Assembly: GCF_009905375.1 (NCBI RefSeq)
Contig: NC_133653.1
Location: forward strand, 70,008,920 to 70,072,919
Direction: 5' to 3'
Length of the DNA stretch: 64,000 bases
Source: Apium graveolens
Lineage: Eukaryota > Streptophyta > Magnoliopsida > Apiales > Apiaceae
How positions within the stretch are numbered: the first letter of the stretch is position 1; each line of letters starts with the position of its first letter. Below, in pieces: positions 23,809 to 34,964 of the stretch. Under the pieces are notes generated by a model. That model saw only the letters and a list, made by a program, of their open reading frames with translations, was not told where the DNA came from and searched no databases. Position numbers and translations under genes: made by a program.

Positions 23809-24860
23809 TGTTAGTCCCTTAACAATATGACAAGAATTACAGAAGGGGGTTGAATGGAATTCTTGAAACTTTTTCTTGAAATAAAATGTTCTAACTCAAA
23901 TATAAATATAAGTGTATTGATTAGCACAATGCGGAATAAAACTTAAGTGAATCAAAACACAAGTAATTAAAAACAAGAGTCTTTAAAAACTTTCTGGTGG
24001 ATTTGAATGATTCCACCAGAGATATATATTATATATCGAGAGAACCCTGTGTGCAAGAATGCTCACAGCTTCTTACAATTATTGAACTTCTGAGAATACA
24101 GAGAAATACTAAGAATTCTGCTTACAAATGTTTCTCTTGTTGTTTCTCAGATTCTCGTTTCTATTTGCTACTTCTTGGTTTATATATCACCAAGATTACA
24201 AAGTAATAAGACAAGATAATAAAACAAAAACTATCTAATATATTACAATGCTATTTCATTACTCTATTCCAGCATCTTTGAATATCTTCATAATAGCATG
24301 GAAATGGCAATGCTTCTTTGTTCTCGAAAATCTAGTTGAACAGGCTACCTCATTCCATTTGCATCCACTCAACGCATGTGACTGTGTTGTCACTGTCAAC
24401 TGATGTTTAAATTCTTCATCCATCGGGTTCATGATTATCCATCGAGATTGATCATCCGTCGAGATTGATCATCCGTCGAGATATTGATCATCCGTCGACT
24501 TCATTGTAGGTTATCCGTCGGGTAGCAAACTGGCACTTGACTTCATTTCACTTATGCAGAATTACAAGACATCATTTATGTACAATTAATCAACCTACTC
24601 TGCATATCTAGTTAAAGTCAACATGACTTGAATACTACTTACAGAATCTACATAATGGTGAATGCATAAATGTGCTACAGACTTATTGTTACATAAGCTA
24701 CTCATTCGATGGATAAATAAGTCATCATCCGTTGGGATTATATTGAATTATCCGTCGAGACTATAATTCTTATCCGTCGAGTGCTACATTATTTCACTAA
24801 GTAAAATCTACTAAGGTGTTTTGTTCATGAAATCATCAAGTACACAACATATACGCAACA
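23809..24860 (-). repeat. Sirevirus-like element, 5' LTR (1,052 bp)
   Basis: It has the same termini (TGTTAG / CAACA) and layout as the 3' LTR. The motif array is at about 24,785-24,413 and the TATA-like sequence at about 24,022-24,037. It would drive transcription leftwards through gag and pol. Confidence 0.9.
24413..24785. promoter_or_regulatory. U3 array of ATCCGTCGAG-type motifs (5' LTR)
   Basis: It is the counterpart of the 3' LTR array, with the same spacing but several motif units changed by CG-to-CA/TG substitutions (CCATCGGG here versus CCGTCAGG there). Because this LTR would be the active promoter, these copies are the ones that could affect transcription. Confidence 0.6.
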
Positions 24861-25237
24861 TTGGGTGGATTGCTTACACGTGTCCAGGGGAGGACCACCT
24901 CCAGGGTGTCCTAACGGCCTTCTAACACGCACCGTGCTTGTCTGGTGTGTTGGTTGTTAATAGCTGTCACCATCACGTGCCCACGTACCCTTCCTTGGCG
25001 GCTTATGGGATGTGCATATATTTGTTGGGACCCCCCTCATAGTGATCTTGGCCCTGATCCGGATCCAGGTAGGTAGATGGCCAGGTCCCGGGTTGGGTTA
25101 AGATCTGGGTCATGGTATGGACCCGGGCCTGGTCTCTCCACTTGATTGTTCTAGGAGAGGGGGTCTCGGTCCGTCGATTGAGCCTGATATCCTTTAGATC
25201 CAGGTTGAATCCTAGTCGGGTCATTTATACCCTATCA
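24861..25237 (-). repeat. gypsy 5' LTR, 5' part (U3)
   Basis: The minus strand begins TGATAGGG at 25,237. The block is GC-richer than its right-hand neighbour and contains CCGGGT/GGATCC words like the element's 3' region. No polymerase signal or gene is seen. Joined to 7,278-7,641 it would make an LTR of about 735 bp. The outer boundary is deduced only from TGATA/TATCA symmetry, because the 3' LTR is off the window. Confidence 0.45.
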
Positions 25238-25688
25238 CCCATGACCTTGTAGTCTGTAGTGAGTACTTGTCTGGCTGTCTCTCAAACACTGATACCACTT
25301 CTTCTCTCTCTGTTAAACAAATTAACACAGTTACCAACTGAACCAACACACACCTACATATATATCATGCATATACATATGTTTAAACAGCGGCGAAATT
25401 AGAATTCTGAAACAGCCAGAGCTAAAACAAGGCTTTAATGCCATCTATAGATTATAATTTTTTTTCTCAACAGTTTTTTTAGATAGAAGTCAGGATTTGG
25501 AAAAATAAAGAAGAAATTCTCTACCAAAATATCCAGTACGTTATCTAACATCTCTTGGTCTAGCGGTATCTCTCTTCACAGGGATGTTGAGGTTAGAACC
25601 TCGTCAAAGACTGTTGTGTAAGTGTCTCTAACTAGCAAAGAAAATAACATCCCGGATAATTTGGAGGCTTCTTCTGGAGTAAGCAATG
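25238..25688 (+). repeat. Flank of the gypsy element with a tRNA-derived SINE-like fragment
   Basis: At 25,556-25,570 TGGTCTAGCGGTATC resembles a Pol III A box and at 25,591-25,603 GGTTAGAACCTCG resembles a B box, about 35 bp apart as in tRNA-derived SINEs. No tRNA cloverleaf can be closed, so it is not called a tRNA gene. The rest of the stretch shows nothing recognisable. Confidence 0.35.
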
Positions 25689-26660
25689 TGTTGGAAAATG
25701 TGGGTATTGAGCCCCACATTGTCAAGTCATTTTGAGTCATTCTTGAGTGGGTGACGTTTGGAGTATGTTCTCCTCCGTGAGGGCTTTCCGAGGCACTTTG
25801 AAACACTCAAAATGGTTAAGGGATGAATGAGATACAATCATACAAAGTTGGTCCCTTGAAGGTGGAAATATAAATGTGAAAACTTGTATCCCACATTGAA
25901 ATGGAAAAGGGGTTTCCATTGCTTTATATAACACAAGACTTTAGTAGTGTTTAAAAGTGTTAGTAAGGTGTTGCTCCATCTCCTACTTGTGCGCGCAAGG
26001 GGAGGTGCAAATTGTGGGATTTCGAGGGGCAATCTGAGGCTTGCGAAGCCTACGGGCTTGCTCGCGCGTGCGACGTGTGGACACGAATGTAGCAGAAAAA
26101 TATGGGCCCGTATAATCACAGACTAGTTTTGCTATTTTTTTTCCACTGGGCTTGGGCTCAAATAATTATTCCAGTTTTGATACGGATAATTAATATAATT
26201 TGATTTGACGAAATAATAAATTTGATTCAATTATGGATTTGATTTATTAATCAACAATTAATTAACGCATTTAATTAATTGTAAAGAGTGGCACACAAGT
26301 CATCCAAAGTCTATATATAATATCGTTATAGGGATTAGGGTAAATCATCTTATACGATACCACACACAGCCGTCTCTAAACACAAACCCTATCCTTCTCT
26401 CTCTCGTCGGTGATAGTTTCTTGCTTTGTTCTAGCTCGCTGAAGGTGTTGTTTGTATAAAGACACCGTCTTCTCGTTTAATCCTGGGAGGCTGTCGGCTC
26501 GCACATAGCTTTAAGGAGACAGTTCCTTTCAACTGGACTCGAGAACTCTCTCATATCCTTATCTCTTTCGTTTATTTTATGTTTTTCACAGTTATACTCG
26601 CGCACTGTTATTCGCACACACTGTTACAATTGTATGTATTGATCGCAGATTGTATTCACA
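25689..26660 (+). mobile_element. Solo LTR, 972 bp
   Basis: It starts TGTTGGAAAATG and ends TTCACA. CAATG flanks both sides (25,684-25,688 and 26,661-26,665). A TATA-like TTTATATAACAC at about 25,921 is compatible with an LTR promoter on the plus strand, followed by a C/T-rich leader near 26,370-26,410. No internal domain remains, so it is a solo LTR, probably Ty1/copia by its termini. Short open frames are not credible genes. Confidence 0.75.
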
Positions 26661-26665
26661 CAATG

Positions 26666-27530
26666 CGACGAAGCCATTGAAAATGTTCTTGTAACTATAG
26701 AGAAGAGAAGCCCTGACATCTACTTGAGTTGCTAACTTTTTTCAGCGAAAAATTATTTACTTTTAAACGCATTAAATTGGGTAATTATATCATATTATAA
26801 CTAGACTCGATATAGAAATCTTCAATAGAAAGCATTCTTATTTTGAAAGATATGTTTAAACTGTTTAAAATAAAGTGTTTTTTGATTTTACAAGAAGGAT
26901 ACTATTTGATTATGATACAATCTCATGTTCCCGTAAATTTAAGTCCAGTATATCCTCAAACTATTAGCGTATTCCTAAATAAATTGTTAAATCTCTTTTT
27001 TCTTATAGATTATATTTTTATATAAAATATTTGAGATCCAACTCTGTTCAAGTTTAACATGCTTCAAATTAGTCTGCTAGAGTATTCGCACCAATCACGA
27101 TCTTATAATAAGAATAAGAGATCAAAGTTTTTTTAATATATTCTTAAATTGTTACATCTCTTTTTTATTATAAAACACGTGAGATCATACTTTGATTAAG
27201 TTTAACATATAATATACAATACTTCAAATTACCCTGTTAGAACATTTTCCATGGTGTTAGGTAAAACTGTTAACTAAAATTGATTATCTAAAATTTGTTG
27301 AACTGTAATATACCCACGGTCGCACAGGTTTGTCCTAACTACCCATTAAACACGTCTTTTCCTCTAGCGTATCACTGACATGCTCCATAAATAAAACAGA
27401 TGTATCAATTTGTATATATGCACCTCTAACTTAATATATTAATGGAAGGGTAATATTTAATTGATACGCCTATATAAGTAGTGTTCATGTTATCATATGA
27501 TACTCCAAAAACTTGTATGTGTAGTTACGC
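26666..27530. repeat. AT-rich intergenic DNA with a diverged tandem repeat
   Basis: Two related units occur at about 26,960-27,093 and 27,133-27,250. Both contain TTGTTA(A/C)ATCTCTTTTTT, GAGATC, AAGTTTAACAT and CTTCAAATTA in the same order. No gene seen. Confidence 0.5.
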
Positions 27531-27814
27531 CTACACCAACAGGTGAGTTTCAGATATACAACATGATTGTAAAAAAAAGTGGTGGACACGCTTTTACATT
27601 AGCAGTTTCGAGTACATATGCCGCACCAAGAGTAGTATTCGGTGATTGCGCCATATAAACTAGAAGACTAAGTCCATATAATAGTCTGCAGGTCCTTCTT
27701 AATTTGTAAGCCAATAGCCTTTGTAATTGTAATTTTATGCGGTGGCTTCAACCTGACCAAAGCAGTCATATGCTTTGTTGGAATACTATCCGTATTACCC
27801 CCCCCCCCACAAGT

Positions 27815-29262
27815 TTGAGGCAAACAAGAATTGTGAACATTAAGATGAGAACATATAAACCAATGAGCAGTACCTCCAAGTGCCTTGGTGAGAATATCCG
27901 TCAACTGTAATTTTCTAGGAATCTTATGTGTTAAAATAATACCGTCCTGGACCTTTTCTCTCTGATAAAGTGACAATGCAGCTCAATATGTTTTGTACGA
28001 GCATGTTGAACTTGGTTTGTTAGCTGTATCAATAGCTGCTTGATTATTACAATAGACTTCACAACATAGTCTACATGAACATGTAAGTCTTAACAAATAC
28101 TTAAGGCACATGACTTCAGTAGTAATTGAGGCTAATGCTCGGTACTCAGTTTCAACAGTGCTCTAAAAAGTTACAGTCTGTTTCTTCGCCTTCCAGGAAA
28201 TAAGAGAATAACCTAATTACAACAAGAAACCAGTGACTGATCGACCAGAGATAGTGCATCCTTACCAGTCACTATCACAATAGCCTTTGAGTCTCAAAGG
28301 TGTGTTAACTGGAAAGAAAATGCCCATGCCAGCAATACACTTCAAATAATGAAGGACCCTGAATAAAGCAACTAAATGCTTGTCAGGAGGAGTTTGCATA
28401 AATTGACTAAGTAAATGAACGGAATAGCTGATGTCAGGATGAGTAAAAGTCAAATATAAGAGCTTGCCAACCAGGCTTCGATAAAGAGATGGGTTCTTGA
28501 TAAGGGTACCAGATTTATTATTATCAAAGAGTTTAGTATGTTGATCCAGTGAAATAAGGAGTGGCTTAGAATCAAGCCAATTAGTGTGGGAAAGCATGTA
28601 GAGAATAAAATTTTATTGGCTTAAAAGTAAACCTTAATTTTTCCGAAAAATCTCAAGTCCCAAATAATATTTAGCCTGACCTAAGTCTTTGATGCTAAAC
28701 TTGGCATGTAAAGCATCCTTAACATAAGTGATAAAGTTTGTAGAATTACCATTCAACAAAAATATCATCAATGTAAATGACGGTCAATGTAAAGAAAACA
28801 CCTTGTTGATGAGTAAACAATGCATAATCTGTCAAAGACTGTGTGAATCCAAGAATCAACCAAAAATATGACACTTTCTTGTTCCACTGACAAGAGTCTT
28901 GACGTAAACCATATATAGAGCGAACCAACTGATAGACGAGATGCATAGAATCAGAATCGATAATATAGCTTTATGGTAAATTCATATAGACCTCTTCACT
29001 AAGATAGCCATGAAGAAAGGCGTTGTTAATATCCAGTTAAAAAAGGCCAATTCTTAGATGCTGCCATAGCCTTGACTGATTTAACAGTTACCCCTTTCGC
29101 AACAGGAGCAAACTTGTCATGGAAATCAACACCGGGTTCTTGAGTATATCCTTTGGCCACCAAATGAGCTTTAAATATGTCAATTTCACCATTGCCCAGA
29201 TATTTGATCTTGAACACCCATTTACATATAATTGTTTGCTTACCATATGGAAGAAGGATCAA
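27815..29262 (-). pseudogene. Degenerate copia RT and RNase H
   Basis: Fragments in three frames: GKQTIICKWVFKIKYLGNGEID with LVAKGYTQEPGVDFHDKFAPVAK (RT start, 29,262), LVRSIYGLRQDSCQWN and VIYIDDIFVEW (catalytic IDD instead of VDD, 28,946), SLYRSLVGKLLYLTFTHPDISYSVHLLSQFM (28,597) and LTDILTKALGG (RNase H end, near 27,900). Multiple stops and shifts separate them. Confidence 0.8.
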
Positions 29263-29265
29263 ATT

Positions 29266-30698
29266 TCATGTGTGGTTAGATTCAAGGGCATCCAATTCCT
29301 TGTTCATGGCTGCTATCCAACGTGGATCCCGTACTGCTTGAGCAAATGATTTAGGTTCATGATGTTGAATAATCTGACTAAAGAAAGCAACACATGTAGG
29401 AGAAAAAGAAGCATGAGAAAGAAATATATTTCCATATCCCTTTTCAGACACATCAACGAGAGAAAGTCAAGAACTCTGGTCTTAATTGGGATCTCGGAGT
29501 GGTTAACCATGACTGGACATAGGATATTTGACATTCGTAGAGCCTTGTACAATGTTGACCTGATAATCTATCCACCAAATAAGAGGCTTACGATCTCTGT
29601 TGGATTTCAGAAGCAAAGAATCATGATTATCATTGACCAAAGTATGATCATGTAATAAAGTAACAAGACTATCTTCATCAGGTGGCAAAGTATGCCAATC
29701 AAAAAAGGAAGAAGTAGGCACAAGGTCCAAAGTAAGAGACTCGGAAACAAGAAATGACTGGAAAATAATATCAGAATGAGCAGGAGAAACCCCAAAAGGA
29801 ACGTCAAAATCAGTTGAATTTTCTAACCAATGATGTAAGTGATATGGATCTATTTGAGAAATCCCTGAAGTAGCATCATGAAATGGGAAACGAGTTTCAT
29901 GAAACACAACGTGTCGTGATATAAAAATCTCGTAAGTAGTGAGATTTAAAAGTTTGAAACCTCAATGATCAAGTGGGTAACCCAGAAAAACCGAACGTAT
30001 AGCATGAGGACTAAACTTATCTGTATCATAAACATAAGAGTACCATAAAGAACTAAACACAAGAAATTGTGCGTAATTAGGCAGTTTACAATACAAACAT
30101 TCGAACGGAGTTTTATTTCCAAGAATAGGCGTGGGAAACCGATTGATAATGTAAGTAGCCATTAGAATACATTCATCGCAATATTGAATAGGAAGTCCTG
30201 ATTGAAAATGCATGGCACGAGCAACATATAAAAGATGTCGATGTTTGCATTCCACTCGACCATTTTGAAAAGATGTGCTAACACAAGAAGCCTTATGTAG
30301 AATCCATTTGTCAGATAACAGTGAATTCATGAAAGAATTAAAGAATTCAGTTCCATGATCACTACGGATTTGTTGAACTTTAGCGTCAAATTGGGTTTCA
30401 AAAGTTACCAGAAAATCTCGAATTTGACTAAACACAAACTATTTGTTTGGAAATATAAAAATCCAAGCTGTTCGTGTGTGATCATCCACCACAGTGAGAA
30501 AATATCGACATCTTTGATATGTCTCGGGGGTATAAGACCCCCACAAGTCGATATGAACAAGTTGAAAAGCCTTCTCAGCACGACTATCAACCAATATGAT
30601 TGGAAACTTAGTTTATTTCGAAATAGGACAAATAGGACAACTTTGATTGTTTTTGTCCAAGATAGTGTTCTTGATGTCAGAAATTTGATATAAAACAT
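29266..30698 (-). pseudogene. Degenerate copia integrase and C-terminal linker
   Basis: QQIRSDHGTEFFNS and FQNGRVECKHRHLLYVARAM are the second Asp and the Glu regions of a copia integrase (30,435 to 29,962). The upstream piece to 30,698 has HIDLWGSYTPETYQ-like residues in a broken frame. HETRFPFHDATSGISQ and AVRDPRWIAAMNKELDALESN (29,907-29,266) are the usual linker and start of the RT region. Confidence 0.75.
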
Positions 30699-30713
30699 CA
30701 GTGGAAGCGTGCC

Positions 30714-31500
30714 CTAAACGTAAATGCCATCGTGTACTGAGTTGATTTTTAGAATGACACTATTCACGAGTTGAGAATTACAAGGATCAATCATAATTGG
30801 CAAAGAATAATCTAAATGATAAAGACCTTCAATTAACTTCCCAGTAATCAAAAGAACCATAGACCGAGAATCATAATATTCATAATGTGCAGGCAGAAAA
30901 ATCACACTACCTTGTGAGTGTGCTAGCCACATGGAAATAAAAAATCAATTATAGCCAAAAGTAGGCACAAACAATATATTCTGCAACTGAAGATTAGGAT
31001 GGACATCATATGTACTTGTTTGTGTAACCAAGATAGTGATGCCATTTGGCAGTGCCAAGCTGATAGGGTGCACAAGATTTTGAACATTGGTCAACAAATC
31101 AAATGAGCAACATATATGATTCGTGGCTCCTGCATCCACCAACCACACCAACCAAACGTAATCAGATGTCTCAGAAATAACAAGACTAGCCCGCAAAGTA
31201 ACCATCCCAACCAAGTGATCTTCTATACTTCCTTTACTCTTTTTGCTTTCCATAAAAAAACTCATCATTTGGCTTATCTAATTGACCTGATCTGCATTTA
31301 ATTTATCTGATAAGGAGAAGAACTAGAAGATCCAGTCAAAGAAGAATTAGCTTGTGGCTGTTTAGGCAAGGTTTTAAACTGTGAGGAGTTGCCTTGTGTT
31401 GCAGTATTAATCTTTTTCTTCTTTTTCCAATTGGAAGGGTAAACGATTAATTTGAAGCAATTCTCTTTAGTATGTCCATTGTACTTATAAATAGAGCTTT
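30714..31500 (-). pseudogene. Degenerate copia protease and gag tail
   Basis: WLVDAGATNHICCSFDLLTN (31,268 to 30,945) is a copia protease site in which DSG reads DAG. LRLGHASTDVLYQI-like integrase zinc residues follow toward 30,714. Upstream, NGHTKENCFKLI near 31,440-31,490 is the end of a CCHC knuckle whose second Cys reads Tyr. The rest of gag is missing. Confidence 0.65.
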
Positions 31501-33170
31501 TATCTCAGATGATGTAAGCCAGTAGCCTTTATAATTGCAACTTTATACTGTGGATTCAACCTGACCAATGTAGTCATATGCTTTGTTGGACTATTATCCG
31601 TATTACCTATACTTGGTTGAAGGAGAGAGATGAAATTTAATTGGCGGTAACCGAAATTAGAGAGATACCTAGAAGACGTAGATACAAAGTTAATTGGGGG
31701 ATGGGTTAGGGGAGAGGCCAGGAGTGGAATGTAGTGTTTGGAAGGGTATTTTGGCAATTTCTCTTGTTATAAATATTTTAACTTGTTATAAATATTTTAA
31801 CTTGTTATAAATAGAGTATAGCATTTTAATGTATACTATACTATTATAAGCGAAACATGATTTCGTTTGGTTCGTTTGGTTAACACATTCCTAAAAAATT
31901 ATTAATGCCTTCCGAAAAATGCTAAAATAAATAAAATTTATTTTAAAATAATAAATCAAGTATCTAACCTAACTACAAACTCTAATGATAATTCAATTTA
32001 AATTTTTTAATAGCACTCAACTTCTTTTCAATCTTCTCCAAACACTTCCAAAATTAATTTAAATAGTTCAAATTTGAATATCATAAAAAACTAATAAATA
32101 CAATTACATACACGTGCAGAGTCCGAGACCAACACTAACCTCGGAGTTTTTTTTAAAAACAATCTTGGAGTTGGTTTTCGAGGGAATTATTCTGTTTTTA
32201 TGTTTGTTGTATTCTGAATAAACTGATTTTAAATAAAATAAGAGAAGTCGAGAGAGGATTGAAGTTTGTAACTGAGTGATTACTATGGTAGTTAAAGATA
32301 ATCAAATGGATTAAGTATTATTGTTATTAACTGTTTTAATGGTCGATGTCTAGCTATCGTTTAGAAAACATTCCATACCTTCTTGGAATTTTCAGTTATT
32401 TTAGGGCAGCATTAGCAATTAGAAACACTAAATTATAATCGATGCTTTTCACACAGCGTATCTCAAAAATTATTTAATAAAATTAAATAAATTTATTTTA
32501 TAATTAAATGAATTATATAATTTTGAAATATTAAGTTATCTATGTAATAAACATGTTGCATTTATATATTATGATAAATTTATTTAAAAAGTACTTTCGT
32601 TACATAAGTTATTTTATATGTTATATATTTTATGAGATCATTTCTATAAATGAATCTGTTAAACTTTAAAATTTACTTCAAATTTGTATTAAAACTTATC
32701 ATAAGTAACACAATTCATATTTAAAATTTTATTTAAAATTTGTATTAAAATGGTCATAATAAGTACATATATCTTTTATAAACCTAATATGAATATCAAA
32801 CCTAAAAATAGATAGTATATTGGGTCAAATTAAAACTGAAATTATATTTGAACCAAAATATGGATACAAAATTTTAGGAAAGTGTTATCCAACAATTTAT
32901 AATGTATAGATTAATACGATCTTTTAATTTATACACAATCAAGTTTTTAAAAATTTAAAATAAATAATACATAACATAAGTTTTGTAAATGTGTAAGCAA
33001 ATATTTTTTGAAAGGTTTTAATCGACCAAATGAAACATGGTCTTGCTTATGACTATAGGTCGTGCAAAAGTACCAACACTTGAATTTCGTCACCCACATA
33101 TGCTTATTTAAATTAGTAAGAACGTTGTCAATTAGTAATTTTATTTAAAATTTATGTATTATATTATTAT

Positions 33171-33400
33171 AAGCGAAATATAAATATACATCATTAATTT
33201 TAAAGATTCATATTTATTATATATTAAAAAATTTCATTTGTTACAATAAATAATAAAAAAATAACAAACTTTAAAATAAAACCGCGTGCCACACAAATTA
33301 TAGGCGAAATATAAATAAATATCATTAATTTCAAAGATTCATATGTATTATATATTATCTGTTAAAATAAAATAATACAAATTTAACAAATTTAAAAATA
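33171..33400. repeat. Two copies of a repeat of about 130 bp
   Basis: GGCGAAATATAAATA...ATCATTAATTT...AAAGATTCATAT...TATTATATATT occurs at about 33,171 and again at about 33,301, each followed by a block with a CCGCGTG or CTGTTGCATGG word. This looks like an array of a diverged dispersed repeat. Confidence 0.55.
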
Positions 33401-33977
33401 AATCTGTTGCATGGGTTATAGGCTAATATATATTTTTCATGTTTACATATATCATATATGGATCATGTTTACATATATTATTACATATTTTCTGAGAATT
33501 ATCAAAATTAAATTGGAGTAGGAAGCACTGCAATAATCTGGACTATTTGCGGGGTAGAGAGAAATTTTGAATTTCGCTCGTATGATATTATACGAGTTTG
33601 TACAGATTCAACAAATAAAGTCAATATTTTTCGGTTGGCTAAATTTTTCTAAAGGTTAAGACCTATTATTAATTATATTACAAAATCTCTATATTTTTTA
33701 TTTATTTGAGGAATGATACGTAAAATTTTTAAATTAATGATTTCTCATGCTTTTTGAAGTATCTCAAATGTTATATATTATATTTAGTCGGCTAAATTGA
33801 CGGGTTATAAATATTTTAGTTATGAGTTGTACGAATGCTCTAATAGTGTTATATATATATATTATACTAATTAGGTAAAATTATATCCAAGTAAAAATTT
33901 GATTCAACAAATATAATGTTACATATAATACCAGCTAGGAAAAATTATATAAAAAATTGATTCAATAAATATAGTCA

Positions 33978-34057
33978 ATAATAGATGATTAACTAAATTT
34001 TTTCCTAAAAAAATATAGTCAATAATAGATGATTATCTAAATTTTTTTCTAAAAAAT
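33978..34057. repeat. Tandem repeat of about 40 bp, two copies
   Basis: ATATAGTCAATAATAGATGATTA(A/T)CTAAATTTTTT appears twice in direct succession. Confidence 0.7.
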
Positions 34058-34304
34058 ATTGTGCAAGTTGGATTTTTGGAGTGATATAAAAGTTTACATA
34101 TTACCTATATTATATATAACATGTGATTTTAGCTAAAGACTACACCATTAGAGATACTTTACGAAAATATGAATTCAGTATATAATACAAAACTGAGTTG
34201 TATTATATGTAAATTACTTAAATTTTATACCTATATTATATGTAAATCACTTAAATTTTACACCTAGATCACTTATTTAAATATACAACATATTCAATCA
34301 CCTC

Positions 34305-34370
34305 CATTTTAGTGTAAACAAATCAATTTAGTGTAAACAACTCCATTTTAGTGTAAACAACATTAGTGTG
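34305..34370. repeat. TTTAGTGTAAACAA minisatellite, three to four units
   Basis: CCATTTTAGTGTAAACAA, CAATTTAGTGTAAACAA and CCATTTTAGTGTAAACAA follow one another, then a partial ATTAGTGTG unit. Confidence 0.7.
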
Positions 34371-34604
34371 CGTATATTTGTTTTAGATAAATTTTATTTT
34401 TAAATGAAGAGAAAAAGGTAAATATGTATACCAATTATATATCCTGATATTTTCTAGGCTATACCTCATGTATTTTAAAAATTTGAAGCTTTTGCATATA
34501 TATAAAGTGGACCTAATATATTTTAACAACCTGTAGCTTTTGCATTATGTATAAAATTGACTATAGGGTGGATAGTTCTTTTTATATGTACATCCCGAAA
34601 TTTA

Positions 34605-34964
34605 GACTCTATTTGAAATTGTTGTTAAAAATTGCTGTGATTTTAGAAAAAGTGCTGGAAAAAGTGATGTTGTAAAAATCAGATAACTGTTTGGTAATTT
34701 TTTTGATATGTGTATATTTTGATGCAAAAAATTAAAAATAATGATGATTTTGGTAAGGTTTGATGGTGAAATTAGTATCAGCTTCCCGCAACAGCTGAAA
34801 AACAGTTTTTTCTAAAAGTATGTGAGACTTGGTTTCTCTAATAACTTTTAGGATAAAGACACTTTTTAGAAAAACAACTTTTAAATTTTACCAAACAGTT
34901 TTTTTAATACTTTTCAGCGAAAAGCTGTTGTTGCTGTTCCTAACAGCAATACCAAACACACCCT
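34605..34964. mobile_element. MITE candidate, about 360 bp
   Basis: The right end read inward is GGTGTGTTTGGTATTGCTGT and the left end is GACTCTATTTGAAATTGTTG; about three quarters of bases match, giving imperfect terminal inverted repeats. The interior has AGCTGAAAAACAG and CAGCGAAAAGCTG arms. The GTGTGTTTGG end is common in plant MITEs. No target duplication could be fixed, so the superfamily is left open. Confidence 0.4.

Larger units (their letters stand above)
7642..24860 (-). mobile_element. Sirevirus-like Ty1/copia retrotransposon, complete LTR to LTR, with a long extra reading frame after pol
   Basis: Two LTRs (7,642-8,691 and 23,809-24,860) begin TGTTAG and end CAACA. They flank gag, protease, integrase, RT and RNase H in copia order on the minus strand. 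Inside the right LTR is a primer site matching initiator-Met tRNA (TGGTATCAGA); inside the left LTR is a polypurine tract (AAATTGGGGGATAT on the minus strand). A long Gag with a CCHC knuckle plus an additional frame between pol and the 3' LTR are Sirevirus traits. The target repeat reads TTGGA on the left and TTGGG on the right. It lies inside the gypsy 5' LTR and is itself interrupted at 18,492-22,520. Several stops make it defective. Confidence 0.85.
1..25237 (-). mobile_element. Ty3/gypsy LTR retrotransposon, Tat-like lineage, 3' end off window, 5' LTR split by a copia insertion
   Basis: The minus strand reads gag (6619 to 5555), protease, RT, RNase H, a second archaeal-type RNase H and integrase (to 932), the Ty3/gypsy order. 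A second RNase H between RT/RNase H and integrase is a known mark of the Tat lineage (Ogre, Retand, Tat). The 5' LTR lies at the right: 24,861-25,237 plus 7,278-7,641, joined around the Sirevirus-like insertion. It would begin TGATA and end TATCA, followed by a primer-site-like stretch TTTGACGCTAGAAGGAGGGG. The 3' LTR is left of base 1, so neither LTR divergence nor the target duplication can be checked. Stops and a frameshift show the copy is dead. Confidence 0.75.
27660..31607 (-). mobile_element. Degenerate Ty1/copia element with 5' deletion
   Basis: Minus-strand remnants run gag tail, protease, integrase, RT, RNase H. At the 3' end a purine run (ten G on the minus strand, about 27,799-27,809) precedes the LTR start (TAATACGGATAG). 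The same LTR start occurs at about 31,607-31,505 on the right, but only some 100 bp are kept before the sequence jumps into the gag tail near 31,500, so the primer site and most of gag were deleted. Its outer left boundary is not clear. It is a separate family from the Sirevirus-like copies. Confidence 0.7.

Noticed and set aside
25556..25603. tRNA gene on the plus strand
   Set aside because: A- and B-box-like words are present but acceptor, anticodon and T stems cannot be closed, so only a SINE-like fragment is called.
27799..27809. Poly-C run as an assembly artefact or satellite
   Set aside because: It sits exactly between the RNase H end and the LTR start of a copia remnant, so it is the polypurine tract read from the other strand, perhaps lengthened by slippage.
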